A stretch of 64,000 bases of DNA. It comes from Hyphomonadaceae bacterium BL14 (lineage in GTDB: Bacteria > Pseudomonadota > Alphaproteobacteria > Caulobacterales > Maricaulaceae). The DNA is taken from the NCBI GenBank assembly GCA_027627705.1, contig CP091242.1, positions 2,158,677 through 2,222,676 on the forward strand, given 5' to 3'. The notes under the pieces were generated by a model. It saw nothing but the letters and a program-made list of their open reading frames with translations. It made no database searches and had not been told where the DNA came from. Shown here one piece after another: positions 27,144-35,639 of this stretch; within the stretch, counting starts at the first letter, position 1, and each line of letters starts with the position of its first letter. A program made the position numbers and the translations under genes.

Positions 27144-28070
27144 TCATACGCCCCCACCGGCCACGCCCTCCAGAAACCGGCTAATGCTCGCTTTCAGCTC
27201 ATCAAAGGCCGGGCGCTCCAGCGGCAGGTGCGCCCCGTTGCTCAGCTCCACGAATTCTTTGGGCCCCTCGATCCGCTCGTAAACCCGCAGGCTCAATTCA
27301 GTGGGCGTCCAGGCATCCGCGCCGGGATGGACCAGCAGGAGCGGGCAGCCGGGCGACAGGCGTTTCGCCTTGCGCGCGTGCAGGGTGCGGAAGAAGCGCA
27401 GCCGCACCCAGAGCCGCCCCAGCAGCGGGTCGCGCGCAAAATAGTCATTCATATGCGCGTCGCTCGACATGGCCCGCATCGGCGTCGCCAGCCACAGAGG
27501 CAGCCAGAGCCGGTCGATCAGCCACGGCATGAGCGCGAAGCCCAGCAGCGACAGAGCGCCCAGCCACCGCCAGCGCGCGGCGCGCATCAGCATGGCCGGG
27601 TCGCCCGCGTCGAGCAGCGTGGTCACGATGACCCCGTCCACCTTCCGGGCCCCCTCGGCGGCGAACATCGCTGTCATCCCGCCCGCCGACAGGCCCATGA
27701 GCACCACTGGACCGTCAGTCTCATTGGCCAGCTGCGCCACGATGGCCGGCCACTCGGCATACTCGCCGCGATAGCCCGGCGCGGGCCGGGTCAGGCCATA
27801 GCCGGGCAGGTCGGGCGCCAGCACCCGCCAGCCGAGGCCGGCGGCGGCGTCCGCCAGAGGGGCGAGCACGCGGCCATTGCCACCCCCGCCATGGACCAGG
27901 ATCATCGTGCCTTTGGCCGCCCCCTCGGGCGCCCAGACATCGATATGAACCTCATGACCGCGCACTGTGCGCCAGATTTCCTCAGGCGTGCGCGCGATCA
28001 CGATTCCGAAGCGGGTCTTGAGAATGCCGCGGTACTGCGTCCACGACGGTGAGTTTTCGTAGGCGTCCAT
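27144..28070 (-). CDS. Alpha/beta fold hydrolase
   Basis: A 308-residue hydrolase. The oxyanion segment LVHGGGGNGRV, nucleophile elbow MGLSAGGMTAM, acid near VHPGADAWTP and terminal His in NGAHLPLERPAF form a complete catalytic triad in the usual order. A cap insert lies between residues about 180 and 240. The start is taken as the ATG at 28070, with GGAAG six bases upstream; the in-frame ATG at 28091 is possible. It is divergent from a TetR-type gene, a layout typical of a regulator controlling its neighbour. The substrate is unknown. Confidence 0.85.
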   Translation of the reverse strand: MDAYENSPSWTQYRGILKTRFGIVIARTPEEIWRTVRGHEVHIDVWAPEGAAKGTMILVHGGGGNGRVLAPLADAAAGLGWRVLAPDLPGYGLTRPAPGYRGEYAEWPAIVAQLANETDGPVVLMGLSAGGMTAMFAAEGARKVDGVIVTTLLDAGDPAMLMRAARWRWLGALSLLGFALMPWLIDRLWLPLWLATPMRAMSSDAHMNDYFARDPLLGRLWVRLRFFRTLHARKAKRLSPGCPLLLVHPGADAWTPTELSLRVYERIEGPKEFVELSNGAHLPLERPAFDELKASISRFLEGVAGGGV

Positions 28071-28121
28071 AACAGGCTTCCATTCTTGCATTCCCAAGGT
28101 TATTGAATATTTGCTCAGATT

Positions 28122-28799
28122 TTGAAACTCGGGTTGGGAGCACGCGCCCTGTCGACCGCCAGACCCCACCAGACCCTTGTCCGCAAACCCAAACAGAGCC
28201 GTTCAAGGGCGACGGTCGCGGCCATTATGGAGGCCGGGGCTCGGATTTTGGCTGAACAGGGATGGGCGGGGTTCAACACCAATGCGGTGGCTGCGCGGGC
28301 GGGCGTGTCCATCGGCTCGCTCTACGAATATTTCCCCGACAAGCAGGCGCTGGCCGACGAGATCGCCAACGCCCATATCGCTGAAGGCGAGGCTCTGCTG
28401 GCCGCAGCGGCGGGCGAAGCCGCCATGACCGGCGGCGCCGGGGCGATTATCGACGCGCTGGTGCAGGGCCTGGTCGACCTTCACAAGGACGATCCGCGCC
28501 TCCACCGCGCCCTGTCAACCGAAGTCCCGCTCTCGCCGTCCGTACGCGCGCGGGTCGAGGCGCTGCGGCGCGGCGCGATCCTGTTTCTGGAAGACGCGCT
28601 GGCGCCGCACGTGTCCGATCCGGGCGTGGCGGCCCAGCTTCTGGCGGACACGGCCGACGCCGTCATTCACCGCTGGTTCGTTGAAGATGACGGAACGCTG
28701 GCCTCGCCGGAACGATTGACGCAGGAGCTGCGCCGGATGCTGCGCGCCTATCTGTCGGCGCCGCCCTCAAACGCATCCCAGGACGCCGGCTGCGCGTAG
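28122..28799 (+). CDS. TetR/AcrR family transcription regulator
   Basis: A 225-residue DNA-binding repressor type. The HTH (residues about 30-75) reads ATVAAIMEAGARILAEQG, then FNTNAVAARAGVSIGSLYEYFPDK, the classic TetR recognition helix followed by the YEYF turn. The C-terminal ligand domain is variable. The start is TTG (28122 or 28134); no ATG precedes the HTH. The short AT-rich gap to the divergent hydrolase gene should hold promoters for both. Its 3' end overlaps the convergent pseI gene by 52 bases. Confidence 0.88.
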   Translation: MKLGLGARALSTARPHQTLVRKPKQSRSRATVAAIMEAGARILAEQGWAGFNTNAVAARAGVSIGSLYEYFPDKQALADEIANAHIAEGEALLAAAAGEAAMTGGAGAIIDALVQGLVDLHKDDPRLHRALSTEVPLSPSVRARVEALRRGAILFLEDALAPHVSDPGVAAQLLADTADAVIHRWFVEDDGTLASPERLTQELRRMLRAYLSAPPSNASQDAGCA

Positions 28800-29812
28800 C
28801 GCACGGGGAGGGCGAGGCGCCGGCCCAGCACCGCATCGAGATGTTTCGGGGCGAGGCCATGGCCGGGGCGCACCGAGCGCACATCGCCCTCGCCCACCAC
28901 ATGGCCCGCCGGCAGGTCGCGGGTGAAGTAGAGCGAGCGGCGGAACTGCAGATTGCCCGCCTCGCTGACCTTGGCGCCATAGACTGGCTGGCCCAGCGCC
29001 GCATGGGCGTCGCGCACAGATTGGGCGAGGCGTGCAAACTCTTCCGGTTCAAGCGAGAACGCCGCATCCGGCCCGCCATCGGCGCGCGCCAGGGTGAAAT
29101 GCTTTTCGATCACCACTGCGCCCAGCGCCGTCGCGGCGATGGCGGTGACATCGTCCAGCGTGTGATCCGACAGCCCCGCCGGAACGCCAAAGCGGGTGGT
29201 CATGTCGGCGAGCGCCGCCAGATTGTAATCATGGGCCGGCGCCGGATAGCCGCTGACACAGCGCAGAAGCACGATCCCGCCGGCGCCCGCGGACCGGGCG
29301 GCCTTCACCGCGTCTGCAATCTCGGCCTCGCTGGCCATGCCTGTGGAGATGATGAGCGGCTTGCCGGTCGCGGCGGCGCAACGGATCAGCGGCAGATCGA
29401 CAATCTCGAATGACGCAATCTTGTAGGCCGGGGCGTTCAGGCTCTCCAGCAAGGCCACCGCACTGGGGTCGAAGGGCGAGGAGAAGATCGTGATCCCGCG
29501 CTGTCTGGCATGCTCGAACAGGGCCGGGTGCCAGTCCCAGGGAGTGGACGCCTCCTGATAGAGATCGTGCAGGGTCCGCCCGTCCCACAGGCCGCCGCGA
29601 ATGGTGAATTCCGGCGCATCGCTTCTGAGCGTGATGGTGTCGGCGGTATAGGTCTGCAGCTTCACCGCATCGGCGCCGGAATCGGCCGCCGCATCGATCA
29701 TGGCGAGCGCCCGGGCGAGCTCGCCCTTGTGATTGCCCGACAGCTCCGCGATCAGATAGGGCGGCGCGCCCGGCCCGATGGCGCGTCCGTCAATGATGAA
29801 GCCTGCGCTCAT
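28748..29812 (-). CDS. pseI: Pseudaminic acid synthase
   Basis: A 354-residue NeuB-family enzyme that condenses PEP with 2,4-diacetamido-2,4,6-trideoxy-L-altrose to give pseudaminic acid. The N-terminal TIM barrel holds IAELSGNHKGELARALAMI, DAVKLQTYTADTITL and KIASFEIVDLPLI; GLSDHT and VVIEKHFTL are the metal/substrate segments. A C-terminal SAF antifreeze-like domain (RRSLYFTRDLPAGHVV) is complete. The IAELSGNH motif and the neighbours pseH-pseG-pseF favour PseI over sialic acid synthase. Its ATG overlaps the pseH stop (ATGA). It is last in the operon. Confidence 0.94.
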   Translation of the reverse strand: MSAGFIIDGRAIGPGAPPYLIAELSGNHKGELARALAMIDAAADSGADAVKLQTYTADTITLRSDAPEFTIRGGLWDGRTLHDLYQEASTPWDWHPALFEHARQRGITIFSSPFDPSAVALLESLNAPAYKIASFEIVDLPLIRCAAATGKPLIISTGMASEAEIADAVKAARSAGAGGIVLLRCVSGYPAPAHDYNLAALADMTTRFGVPAGLSDHTLDDVTAIAATALGAVVIEKHFTLARADGGPDAAFSLEPEEFARLAQSVRDAHAALGQPVYGAKVSEAGNLQFRRSLYFTRDLPAGHVVGEGDVRSVRPGHGLAPKHLDAVLGRRLALPVRYAQPASWDAFEGGADR

Positions 29813-30378
29813 GACGCCTCTCCGATATAGCCCAGCTGCGCCAGCACCCCGGCGCGCCGCGCCGCCCAGCTCTGTGATGTGAGGATAAGCTGCACCGCTA
29901 TCACCGGCCCTTCGGGCGTCTCGCGCGTGATTTCACCGGCGGGCGCGAAGCCGAATCTTTCGTGCAGCGCGATCACCCGGACATTCTCGACCCGGACCTC
30001 ACAGGCAAGGGTCTCCACCCCCATCGGTCCGAAGGCCAGCTCCAGGGCCAGCGCCTCCATCCGCCGGCCGGCGCCGCGCGGCGCATCCGGCGCCGCATAG
30101 AACGCCCAACTCGCATGTTTCGCGCCCAAAGGCCGGGTAAAGCTCACCACGCCGAGCCTGACCCCATCAAGCGCCGCGATGAACATATGGCGGGCCGGAT
30201 CTGACCCCTGACGGGCCCACCACGACTCATGCTCGGCCGGTGTGATCTCGTGGCGGGTGTACATGGCGGCGCGCACGTCCGGGGCGTTGCGCCAGGCGCG
30301 CACCGTTTCACGATCGGTGCTATCCACGCGAAAAAGCGCGCCTAATCCCTCAAGGACGATCTCCGGTTCAGGCCGCAT
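29809..30378 (-). CDS. pseH: Pseudaminic acid pathway N-acetyltransferase PseH
   Basis: A 189-residue GNAT enzyme expected to acetylate N4 of UDP-4-amino-4,6-dideoxy-beta-L-AltNAc. RAWRNAPDVRAAMYTRHEIT with the following HESWW is the PseH/FlmH N-terminal signature; GRRMEALALELAF is the acetyl-CoA loop. The ATG at 30378 overlaps the pseG end by 11 bases, and its stop overlaps pseI (ATGA), so translation is coupled. A longer open frame exists upstream but runs through pseG. Confidence 0.9.
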   Translation of the reverse strand: MRPEPEIVLEGLGALFRVDSTDRETVRAWRNAPDVRAAMYTRHEITPAEHESWWARQGSDPARHMFIAALDGVRLGVVSFTRPLGAKHASWAFYAAPDAPRGAGRRMEALALELAFGPMGVETLACEVRVENVRVIALHERFGFAPAGEITRETPEGPVIAVQLILTSQSWAARRAGVLAQLGYIGEAS

Positions 30379-31378
30379 CCAGCGCCTCCGCGACCCGGCT
30401 CGCGCCCCGCCCGTCCACCAGCGCCAGCCCCGCCTGCGCCATGGCGATGCGCGGTTCCGGCGGTGCCAGCGCCTCCAGCGCCGGGGCGATCGCCAACGCC
30501 CAGCCGGGCGCGCGCACATCCCCGATCAGCCTGGCCGCGCCCGATGCATGCAAGGCGCTCGCGGCCAGCAACTGATTGTCGGCCAGCGTGACAATCAGGG
30601 CGGGCAGACCCATGGCCGCACGCTCCAGCCCCATCATGCCGCCTGCGCCGATAGCCAGATCCTGCCGCGCCATCAGCCCGGCCATGTCGGCATGCTGGAC
30701 CAGCAGCTGTCCGGCGCGCCCTCGCGCCTCCATCTGACCGGCGACACTCACCAGATGGGGCGCGCCCGACCCCAGCACGACGGTCACCCTCAGATCGCTG
30801 CGCCCCGCCAGCGCGTCCAGCACCGCGCCGGTGGCGTTTTCCGGGTCGGCGGCCCCCATGGCGACCAGGACGCGGCGCAGCGGGCCGGCCTCCGGCAGCA
30901 CCGGCCGCCCGACGGCAAAGGCCGGGCGCAGGAGGGCGTAATCCGGTCCGATCAGGCGCAGACAATCCCCCGGTAGCTTGCCGTCATAATCCCCCCCTGC
31001 GCGCCCCGGGGTCTGGTCCAGCAACAGCGCGCAGTCATGATCACGGTCGGCCAGATCATCAATCGCCATCACCCGCCAGCCCGGCGGACAGGCATCACCT
31101 TCGAAAGCCGCATCCAGCCCATAATGGTCGACGATCAGCCAGCCGGGCAGGCCGGCCTCGAGACAGGCGCGCACGGTTTCAGGGCGCTCATCGGAGATAC
31201 GGTGCAGACCAAACCCCGCCGCCGTGACGCGGTCCAGCCCGGCGCCCGGCAGATCCCGGCACAGAAACTCTATCCCCCAGCCGCGCGCGCTCAGCGCCTG
31301 CGCCAGCGTCAGGCAGCGCATGAGATGCCCGCCGCCCAGCGCCGCGCCGGCATCGCAGCGAAAGGCGGCGCGCGTCAT
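30368..31378 (-). CDS. pseG: UDP-2,4-diacetamido-2,4,6-trideoxy-beta-L-altropyranose hydrolase PseG
   Basis: A 336-residue nucleotide-sugar hydrolase with a GT-B fold that releases UDP in pseudaminic acid synthesis. The N-terminal RCDAGAALGGGHLMRCLTLA is the glycine-rich PseG/MurG-like motif, with the catalytic His in GGGHLMR; the C-domain has GAGGMMGLERAAMGLPALIVTLADNQ. The ATG at 31378 overlaps the pseF stop (ATGA), which rejects the longer frame to 31534. It is second in the operon. Confidence 0.93.
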   Translation of the reverse strand: MTRAAFRCDAGAALGGGHLMRCLTLAQALSARGWGIEFLCRDLPGAGLDRVTAAGFGLHRISDERPETVRACLEAGLPGWLIVDHYGLDAAFEGDACPPGWRVMAIDDLADRDHDCALLLDQTPGRAGGDYDGKLPGDCLRLIGPDYALLRPAFAVGRPVLPEAGPLRRVLVAMGAADPENATGAVLDALAGRSDLRVTVVLGSGAPHLVSVAGQMEARGRAGQLLVQHADMAGLMARQDLAIGAGGMMGLERAAMGLPALIVTLADNQLLAASALHASGAARLIGDVRAPGWALAIAPALEALAPPEPRIAMAQAGLALVDGRGASRVAEALDAA

Positions 31379-32070
31379 GACTTGTCCAGCCCCAGCGCGC
31401 GGAACATCAGCTCGGCGCGCGCCCAGTCGTCGGGCGTATCGATATCCCAGACCCGGCTGGGCGGCAGCACCACAGGGCGCGCGCGCGGCGTGAACACGGG
31501 CCGCCGCTCCAGCCAGGCGCCGCGCACGCCCCAATAGAACTGGGCTGCGTCGTGATAGGCCTCTTCCAGATCTTGGCTGCGGGTATGGAACTGGCCGGGA
31601 TCGAACATCTCGCAGCCGCCATTGTCAGTGACACGGAAGGCGCGCTGGATCGGAAACCCGTACCGCGCCGCCGAAAATACATAGTCCACGCCGTCCGCCG
31701 TGATCAGGTCTGCACTGGCGCGCAAATCCTCCGCCTTGAGAAAGGGCGCAGTGGCAAACAGGCAGCACACATGGGCGTGAATCTCGCCCGCCGCCTCCAG
31801 CGTCTCGATGGCATGGCCGATGACATCAATGACCGGCGTGCGGTCGTCAGACAGATGATCGGGCCGCACGAAGGGCGTCTGCGCCCCGCATTCGCGCGCC
31901 AGGGCTGCCAGATCGGCATCATCGGTAGACACGATGATGCGCTCGAAACAGCCTGAGTCCAGCGCCGCCCGGATCGGCCATGCAATCATGGGCCGGCCGC
32001 AGAAATCCGCGCCATTCTTGCGCGGAATGCGCTTGCTGCCGCCTCGCGCGGGGATGACCGCCAACGTCAT
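31375..32070 (-). CDS. pseF: Pseudaminic acid cytidylyltransferase
   Basis: A 231-residue enzyme that makes CMP-pseudaminic acid from CTP. AVIPARGGSKRIPRKNGADF is the nucleotide-binding motif of the NeuA/PseF/KdsB family; IIVSTDDADLAALARECGA, FVRPDHLSDD and the C-terminal WDIDTPDDWARAELMF follow. It is the first gene of pseF-pseG-pseH-pseI. The promoter should lie in the 58 bases before 32070; I see no clear boxes. PseB and PseC, which make the precursor, and the glycosyltransferase are not in the window. In Caulobacter this pathway (Flm/Neu genes) decorates flagellin. Confidence 0.94.
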   Translation of the reverse strand: MTLAVIPARGGSKRIPRKNGADFCGRPMIAWPIRAALDSGCFERIIVSTDDADLAALARECGAQTPFVRPDHLSDDRTPVIDVIGHAIETLEAAGEIHAHVCCLFATAPFLKAEDLRASADLITADGVDYVFSAARYGFPIQRAFRVTDNGGCEMFDPGQFHTRSQDLEEAYHDAAQFYWGVRGAWLERRPVFTPRARPVVLPPSRVWDIDTPDDWARAELMFRALGLDKS

Positions 32071-32128
32071 GAGCTCAACCTGTTCAGATCACCGCCCCTG
32101 TCACATCGTGAGTCCCGCCACCAAAGGG

Positions 32129-32827
32129 TTAACGCGCTGTCTCGGGGTCCCGCGGGCAGGCGTGCGGTGCCCGGGCCTCCAACCGGGACATGAGCGTGAC
32201 CGGCAGCACATGGCCACCCGGCCAGCCTGTATCCATCCCGGCACCGCGCAGATGGCGCGCCAGCCAGACATTGCACGTGTTGAACAAATGATAGGATGAG
32301 CGCGCCTTGAAGAAGGCGCTGCCGCGCGGGTCAAGGCCCGGCGCGGCAACCATCGCGCCGCCGTCCTCATCGCGCTCAAGCTCGACCTCAATCGCCTCCA
32401 CAAGGCGGGCAAGGCCCGCGCGCGACACCGCGACATCCACATGATCCTGCCGATAGGCCTCACGTGGGTCGCGGGTCAGGCCGGCAATATGCACCAGAGA
32501 GCCGGTGGGCCAGGCGATGGCGCTGATCGCGCTCCCAGGCCGCAGCGGACCGGGATAGGCGCGCCCATCCCCCCATCCGATGGCAAACCAGCGCGCCTCG
32601 GGAAACTCGATCCGTAACGCGCTGTCCGGCGCAAAGGCACTGGCGGGCAGGTAAAGTCCCCCATGCCAGCCATTGGAGCTGACGCCTATCAGGGCGCAAT
32701 CGCCCGCCGACGCCGGCGGGGCGAACGGCCGGGACGGTCCGGCGCAGGCCGCCAGGATGACAAGAGCCAACAGCCCGGCCAGCCGGGCGAGGCGGACGAG
32801 ATGGGCTGCACCAAAGCGTCTGATCAT
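32129..32827 (-). CDS. DUF2459 (TIGR02117) family lipoprotein
   Basis: A 232-residue exported protein. After a basic N-terminus and a hydrophobic core, the lipobox LAAC lies at residues 25-28. The domain shows the family's SSNGWHGGLYLPA, FAIGWGDGRAYPG and YHLFNTCNVWLARHL blocks; His and Cys in these resemble NlpC/P60-like permuted papain folds, but function is unproven. It is divergent from ssrA. It could be co-transcribed with the pse operon downstream (58-base gap). Confidence 0.78.
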   Translation of the reverse strand: MIRRFGAAHLVRLARLAGLLALVILAACAGPSRPFAPPASAGDCALIGVSSNGWHGGLYLPASAFAPDSALRIEFPEARWFAIGWGDGRAYPGPLRPGSAISAIAWPTGSLVHIAGLTRDPREAYRQDHVDVAVSRAGLARLVEAIEVELERDEDGGAMVAAPGLDPRGSAFFKARSSYHLFNTCNVWLARHLRGAGMDTGWPGGHVLPVTLMSRLEARAPHACPRDPETAR

Positions 32828-32865
32828 CAGGCGCCTTTCATCTGCGGCGTCTAACCCTTATATTG

Positions 32866-33186
32866 AGGATGTCCGCTTCGGCGGTCTATGGCGATAAACG
32901 CGCGTGTAATAACCAGACCGGACCCGGGTGCGAATCCCGGCGGCTCCACCAAATTCCCGCTCATTGGCGCGGCGCATGGGGCCGACTAGCATCGACGGAT
33001 GGCTAAAGGCGTAGCTTTCGCCCGAATGGGCTTCGTTACCAGCCCACTCAAAGTAGTTGCCAATGACAACTATGCTGAAGAGGTGGCTCTCGCTGCATAG
33101 CAGCGCGGGTATCTCGCACTTAAGTCCTGATCTCTAGCAAGGTCAGGCGGGGTTCGGGGGGCGCCTGGCAACAGAAGCCCCCCACT
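32866..33186 (+). ncRNA. ssrA: Two-piece (circularly permuted) tmRNA
   Basis: The acceptor piece comes first: T stem CCGGG (32924-32928), loop TGCGAAT, CCCGG (32936-32940), acceptor strand CGGCTCC (32941-32947), A, and encoded CCA (32949-32951). After a 26-base linker, the coding piece begins GGGGCCG (32978-32984), which pairs fully with CGGCTCC and places the G3-U70 wobble read by alanyl-tRNA synthetase. The tag frame follows at 33059-33100. CCTGATC/GGTCAGG (33126-33147) and GGGGGGC/GCCCCCC (33156-33183) are 3' hairpins; the last may be part of the RNA or a terminator. The outer ends are approximate. Confidence 0.93.
33059..33100 (+). other. tmRNA tag reading frame
   Basis: From the resume codon GCC the frame reads ANDNYAEEVALAA and stops at TAG. 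With the alanine carried by the tmRNA the tag is AANDNYAEEVALAA, close to the Caulobacter tag as I recall it (AANDNFAEEFAVAA). The AND-N start should be read by SspB and the ALAA end by ClpX. Confidence 0.92.
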
Positions 33187-33194
33187 TTCCTTCC

Positions 33195-34574
33195 TCACCG
33201 CGCCTCCACCTTCAGCCGCATGCCGCCCTTGGGGCGCAGTGTGACCTGCATCACCGGCTCCACCGCGCCGTGGGCGGGGGTGATGCGGGCGCGCGAGACG
33301 ATCAGGGACAGGATGATCGCCGCCTCCTGAAGCGCGAACTGCGCCCCGATACAGGCGCGCGGGCCGCCGCCGAAGGCGAGGAACTGATACCGGTCGCGCG
33401 GTCTGCGCTCCGGGTTCCAGCGGTCCGGGTCAAAGTGATCGGGATGCTCCCACAGCGTCTTGTGCCGGTGCAGGCAGTAGAAGGCGAGCAGCGCGACATC
33501 GCCCTTGCGCACCGGATGGCCGCAAATCTCGGTATCAGCCACAGCCCGCCGGGCGAGGATCGGCGCCGGCGGAAACAGCCGCATGGATTCCTCGATAACC
33601 TGCCGGGCCAGCGTGAGCCGGGGCACGGCCTCGGCGTCCAGCACGCCCGCGCCGTACACCGTATCGGCTTCGGCGCGCAGGGCGTCCTGACAGGCTTCGT
33701 CATGAGAGATCAGATAGAGCGCCCAGCTCATGGCGATGGCGGTGGTTTCGTGACCTGCAGCAATGAAAGTCATCAGCGTGTCGCGAATATCGCGGTCGGA
33801 CAGGGCCGCACCGGTTTCCTCGTCCCGCGCCGAGAGTAGCAAGCCGAGCAAATCCTTGCCCGGATCCGCCAGCGCGCGGCGGCGGGCTATCTGGCCGTCT
33901 GCAGCGGCGCGAAACACGCCGCGGGCCTTGAGCGCGCCTGGACCCATCAGGCGCGGGGTCCATTCCGGCGAGGGGACAAGATCGGAATAGCGCATGCGCC
34001 CGATCTCCTCGAGCAGCACCTCGATGGCGGCGCGCACTTCACCGCGGTCAAAGCCTTCCACGTCAGAAAACAGCGCGCGCTCGATCACCGAGAAGGTTGT
34101 GTCATTCATGACGGCATGGACATCGACCGGACCATCCGCGCCCAGCAGCGTCTCTGCGGCGTCGCGGCCGGCGCTCGCCATAATGGGGATGAAGCGGTCA
34201 ATCCGCCGTTTCAGGAAGGCCGGCTGCAACGTCATGCGCTGGCGCCGCCAGCTCTCACCATGGGCGGTGAGGATGGAATCGCCGAGGATTGGCGTCAGCA
34301 TGCGCAGGATGAGCGGCGACTTGCGCCAGGCATGGAAATTGTCCTGCAGGATCGACTTCATCTCCGCCGCGCCGGACACCTCATGCACCTTGCGCCCCAG
34401 ATAGGGGCCCGTCAGGCGCGTGGTCTCGAACAGGGCTTCAGGCAGGATGGCCATGGGATTGCGGCGCATCAGCCGGGCGGTCTGCATCAAGCTGATCGGC
34501 GCGGTCAGGCCGGGCGCGCGGGCCGGCTCGAACAGCGCTTCAGGCGGGCGAGCCAAGCTTGCGGACGACATCAT
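33195..34574 (-). CDS. Cytochrome P450
   Basis: A 459-residue haem mono-oxygenase. The oxygen-binding I-helix motif is AGHETTA, the K-helix ExxR is EESMR, the PERF-like region is FDPDRWNPER, and the haem loop is FGGGPRACIGAQFA with the Cys ligand. No membrane anchor is obvious. The start is the ATG at 34574 (MMSS), with GAGGAA eight bases upstream, not the longer frame to 34643. No ferredoxin or reductase gene is adjacent. The haem-loop and I-helix wording resembles CYP102-like and fatty acid or terpene hydroxylases, but the substrate cannot be told. Confidence 0.92.
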   Translation of the reverse strand: MMSSASLARPPEALFEPARAPGLTAPISLMQTARLMRRNPMAILPEALFETTRLTGPYLGRKVHEVSGAAEMKSILQDNFHAWRKSPLILRMLTPILGDSILTAHGESWRRQRMTLQPAFLKRRIDRFIPIMASAGRDAAETLLGADGPVDVHAVMNDTTFSVIERALFSDVEGFDRGEVRAAIEVLLEEIGRMRYSDLVPSPEWTPRLMGPGALKARGVFRAAADGQIARRRALADPGKDLLGLLLSARDEETGAALSDRDIRDTLMTFIAAGHETTAIAMSWALYLISHDEACQDALRAEADTVYGAGVLDAEAVPRLTLARQVIEESMRLFPPAPILARRAVADTEICGHPVRKGDVALLAFYCLHRHKTLWEHPDHFDPDRWNPERRPRDRYQFLAFGGGPRACIGAQFALQEAAIILSLIVSRARITPAHGAVEPVMQVTLRPKGGMRLKVEAR

Positions 34575-34741
34575 CGGCAATTTCCTCTGGCTGGCGTACA
34601 GCCGGGTTAACACGCACCGGGTCCTGCAACCAAGGCGCGCCATGGTGTGTTGAGGTGCCCGCGCGCAATTGACGCGCGCAGGGACTGAGCTAGGCTCGAG
34701 CGTTGAAGAAGCCAGCGGGGCTGGAGAAGGGCGGCAGGGGC

Positions 34742-35200
34742 GTGAGCAAGGACCTGATGCATTACGACCAGCTGGCGCAGGATGCGCTGCGCGGGGTCGT
34801 GCGCAAGGCGCTGGAACGCGCCGCAGGACCCGGCGGCCTGCCGGGCGCGCATCATTTCTATATCACCTTCCGCACTGACGATCCGGCCTGCGATATCGAT
34901 GAAAGCCTGGTCAAAGCCTATCCTGAAGAAATGACCGTGGTGCTTGAGCATCAGTTCTGGGACCTCTCCAGTGATGATGAAGGCTGGGAAGTGACGCTGC
35001 GCTTTTCCGGCGTGCCCAAATACATGCGCGTGCCGTGGCGGGCCGTAACCCGTTTCCATGACCCCAGCGTCGGCTTCCGGCTGCATTTCGATTATGCGGC
35101 ACCCGGTCCGGGCGAGATTGCGCGCGCGGCCAGCGACACGGCGCCGCCGGGCGGCGAAAGCACGGTGGTCAGCCTGGACAATTTCCGGAAGAAAGAGTGA
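34742..35200 (+). CDS. sspB: ClpXP adaptor SspB, alphaproteobacterial type
   Basis: A 152-residue adaptor that holds ssrA-tagged proteins and delivers them to ClpXP. MHYDQLAQDALRGVVRKALE, HHFYITFRT, FWDLSSDDEGWEVTLRFSG and VPWRAVTRFHDPSVGF are conserved in alphaproteobacterial SspB. The C-terminal VVSLDNFRKKE is the short ClpX-binding tail, joined by a flexible linker. The start is taken as GTG 34742 (AGGGG upstream); a TTG at 34703 would add 13 residues. Its stop overlaps the thioesterase start (GTGA). The tmRNA gene is 1.6 kb upstream. Confidence 0.9.
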   Translation: MSKDLMHYDQLAQDALRGVVRKALERAAGPGGLPGAHHFYITFRTDDPACDIDESLVKAYPEEMTVVLEHQFWDLSSDDEGWEVTLRFSGVPKYMRVPWRAVTRFHDPSVGFRLHFDYAAPGPGEIARAASDTAPPGGESTVVSLDNFRKKE

Positions 35201-35631
35201 GCGCCGCGCCGGACCGGGCCGCGCGCTTCATCGCGCTGTTCTCCGACCCCGCCCACATCCCGGCTGTGTCGAAGCATTTCGGTTTTGAGCTGATCGGGCT
35301 CGATCCCGAGGCCCACTCGGTGGAGGCCTGGTTCTCCGCCCGCCCTGAATTTCTCAATCCCAACGGTTCTGTTCAGGGCGGTATCGTCACCGGGTTTCTG
35401 GACGAAGCGATGAGCGCGGCGGCCTTCATGTCGGCCGACATGAAAGCAGCCGTGCCGACACTGGAGATGAAGACCAGCTTCCTGCGTCCGCTGACCACCC
35501 CGCGCGCCCGTGCGCTGGGGCAGGTGGCGCGCCTGGGATCATCCGTGGCCTTCCTGGAAGGCCGGCTGTGGAATGAGGACGGCGTGCTGTGCGCGACAGC
35601 CACGGCGACGGCAGCGATCCGCCCGTTCTGA
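35197..35631 (+). CDS. PaaI family hotdog-fold thioesterase
   Basis: A 144-residue acyl-CoA thioesterase. The hotdog signature is NPNGSVQGGIVTGFLDEAMSAAA (about residues 53-75), where the NG.V.GG..... Asp/Glu carries the catalytic carboxylate; LEMKTSFLRPL and AFLEGRLWNEDGVLCATATAT follow. It starts with GTG at 35197, overlapping sspB by four bases, so the two are translationally coupled although no functional link is known. The substrate is not readable. Confidence 0.87.
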   Translation: MSAAPDRAARFIALFSDPAHIPAVSKHFGFELIGLDPEAHSVEAWFSARPEFLNPNGSVQGGIVTGFLDEAMSAAAFMSADMKAAVPTLEMKTSFLRPLTTPRARALGQVARLGSSVAFLEGRLWNEDGVLCATATATAAIRPF

Positions 35632-35639
35632 ACGCCGCC

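Noticed and set aside
32911..32951. Ordinary tRNA gene
   Set aside because: A T arm and CCA end are present, but there is no anticodon or D arm upstream; pairing with 32978-32984 and the tag frame identify tmRNA.
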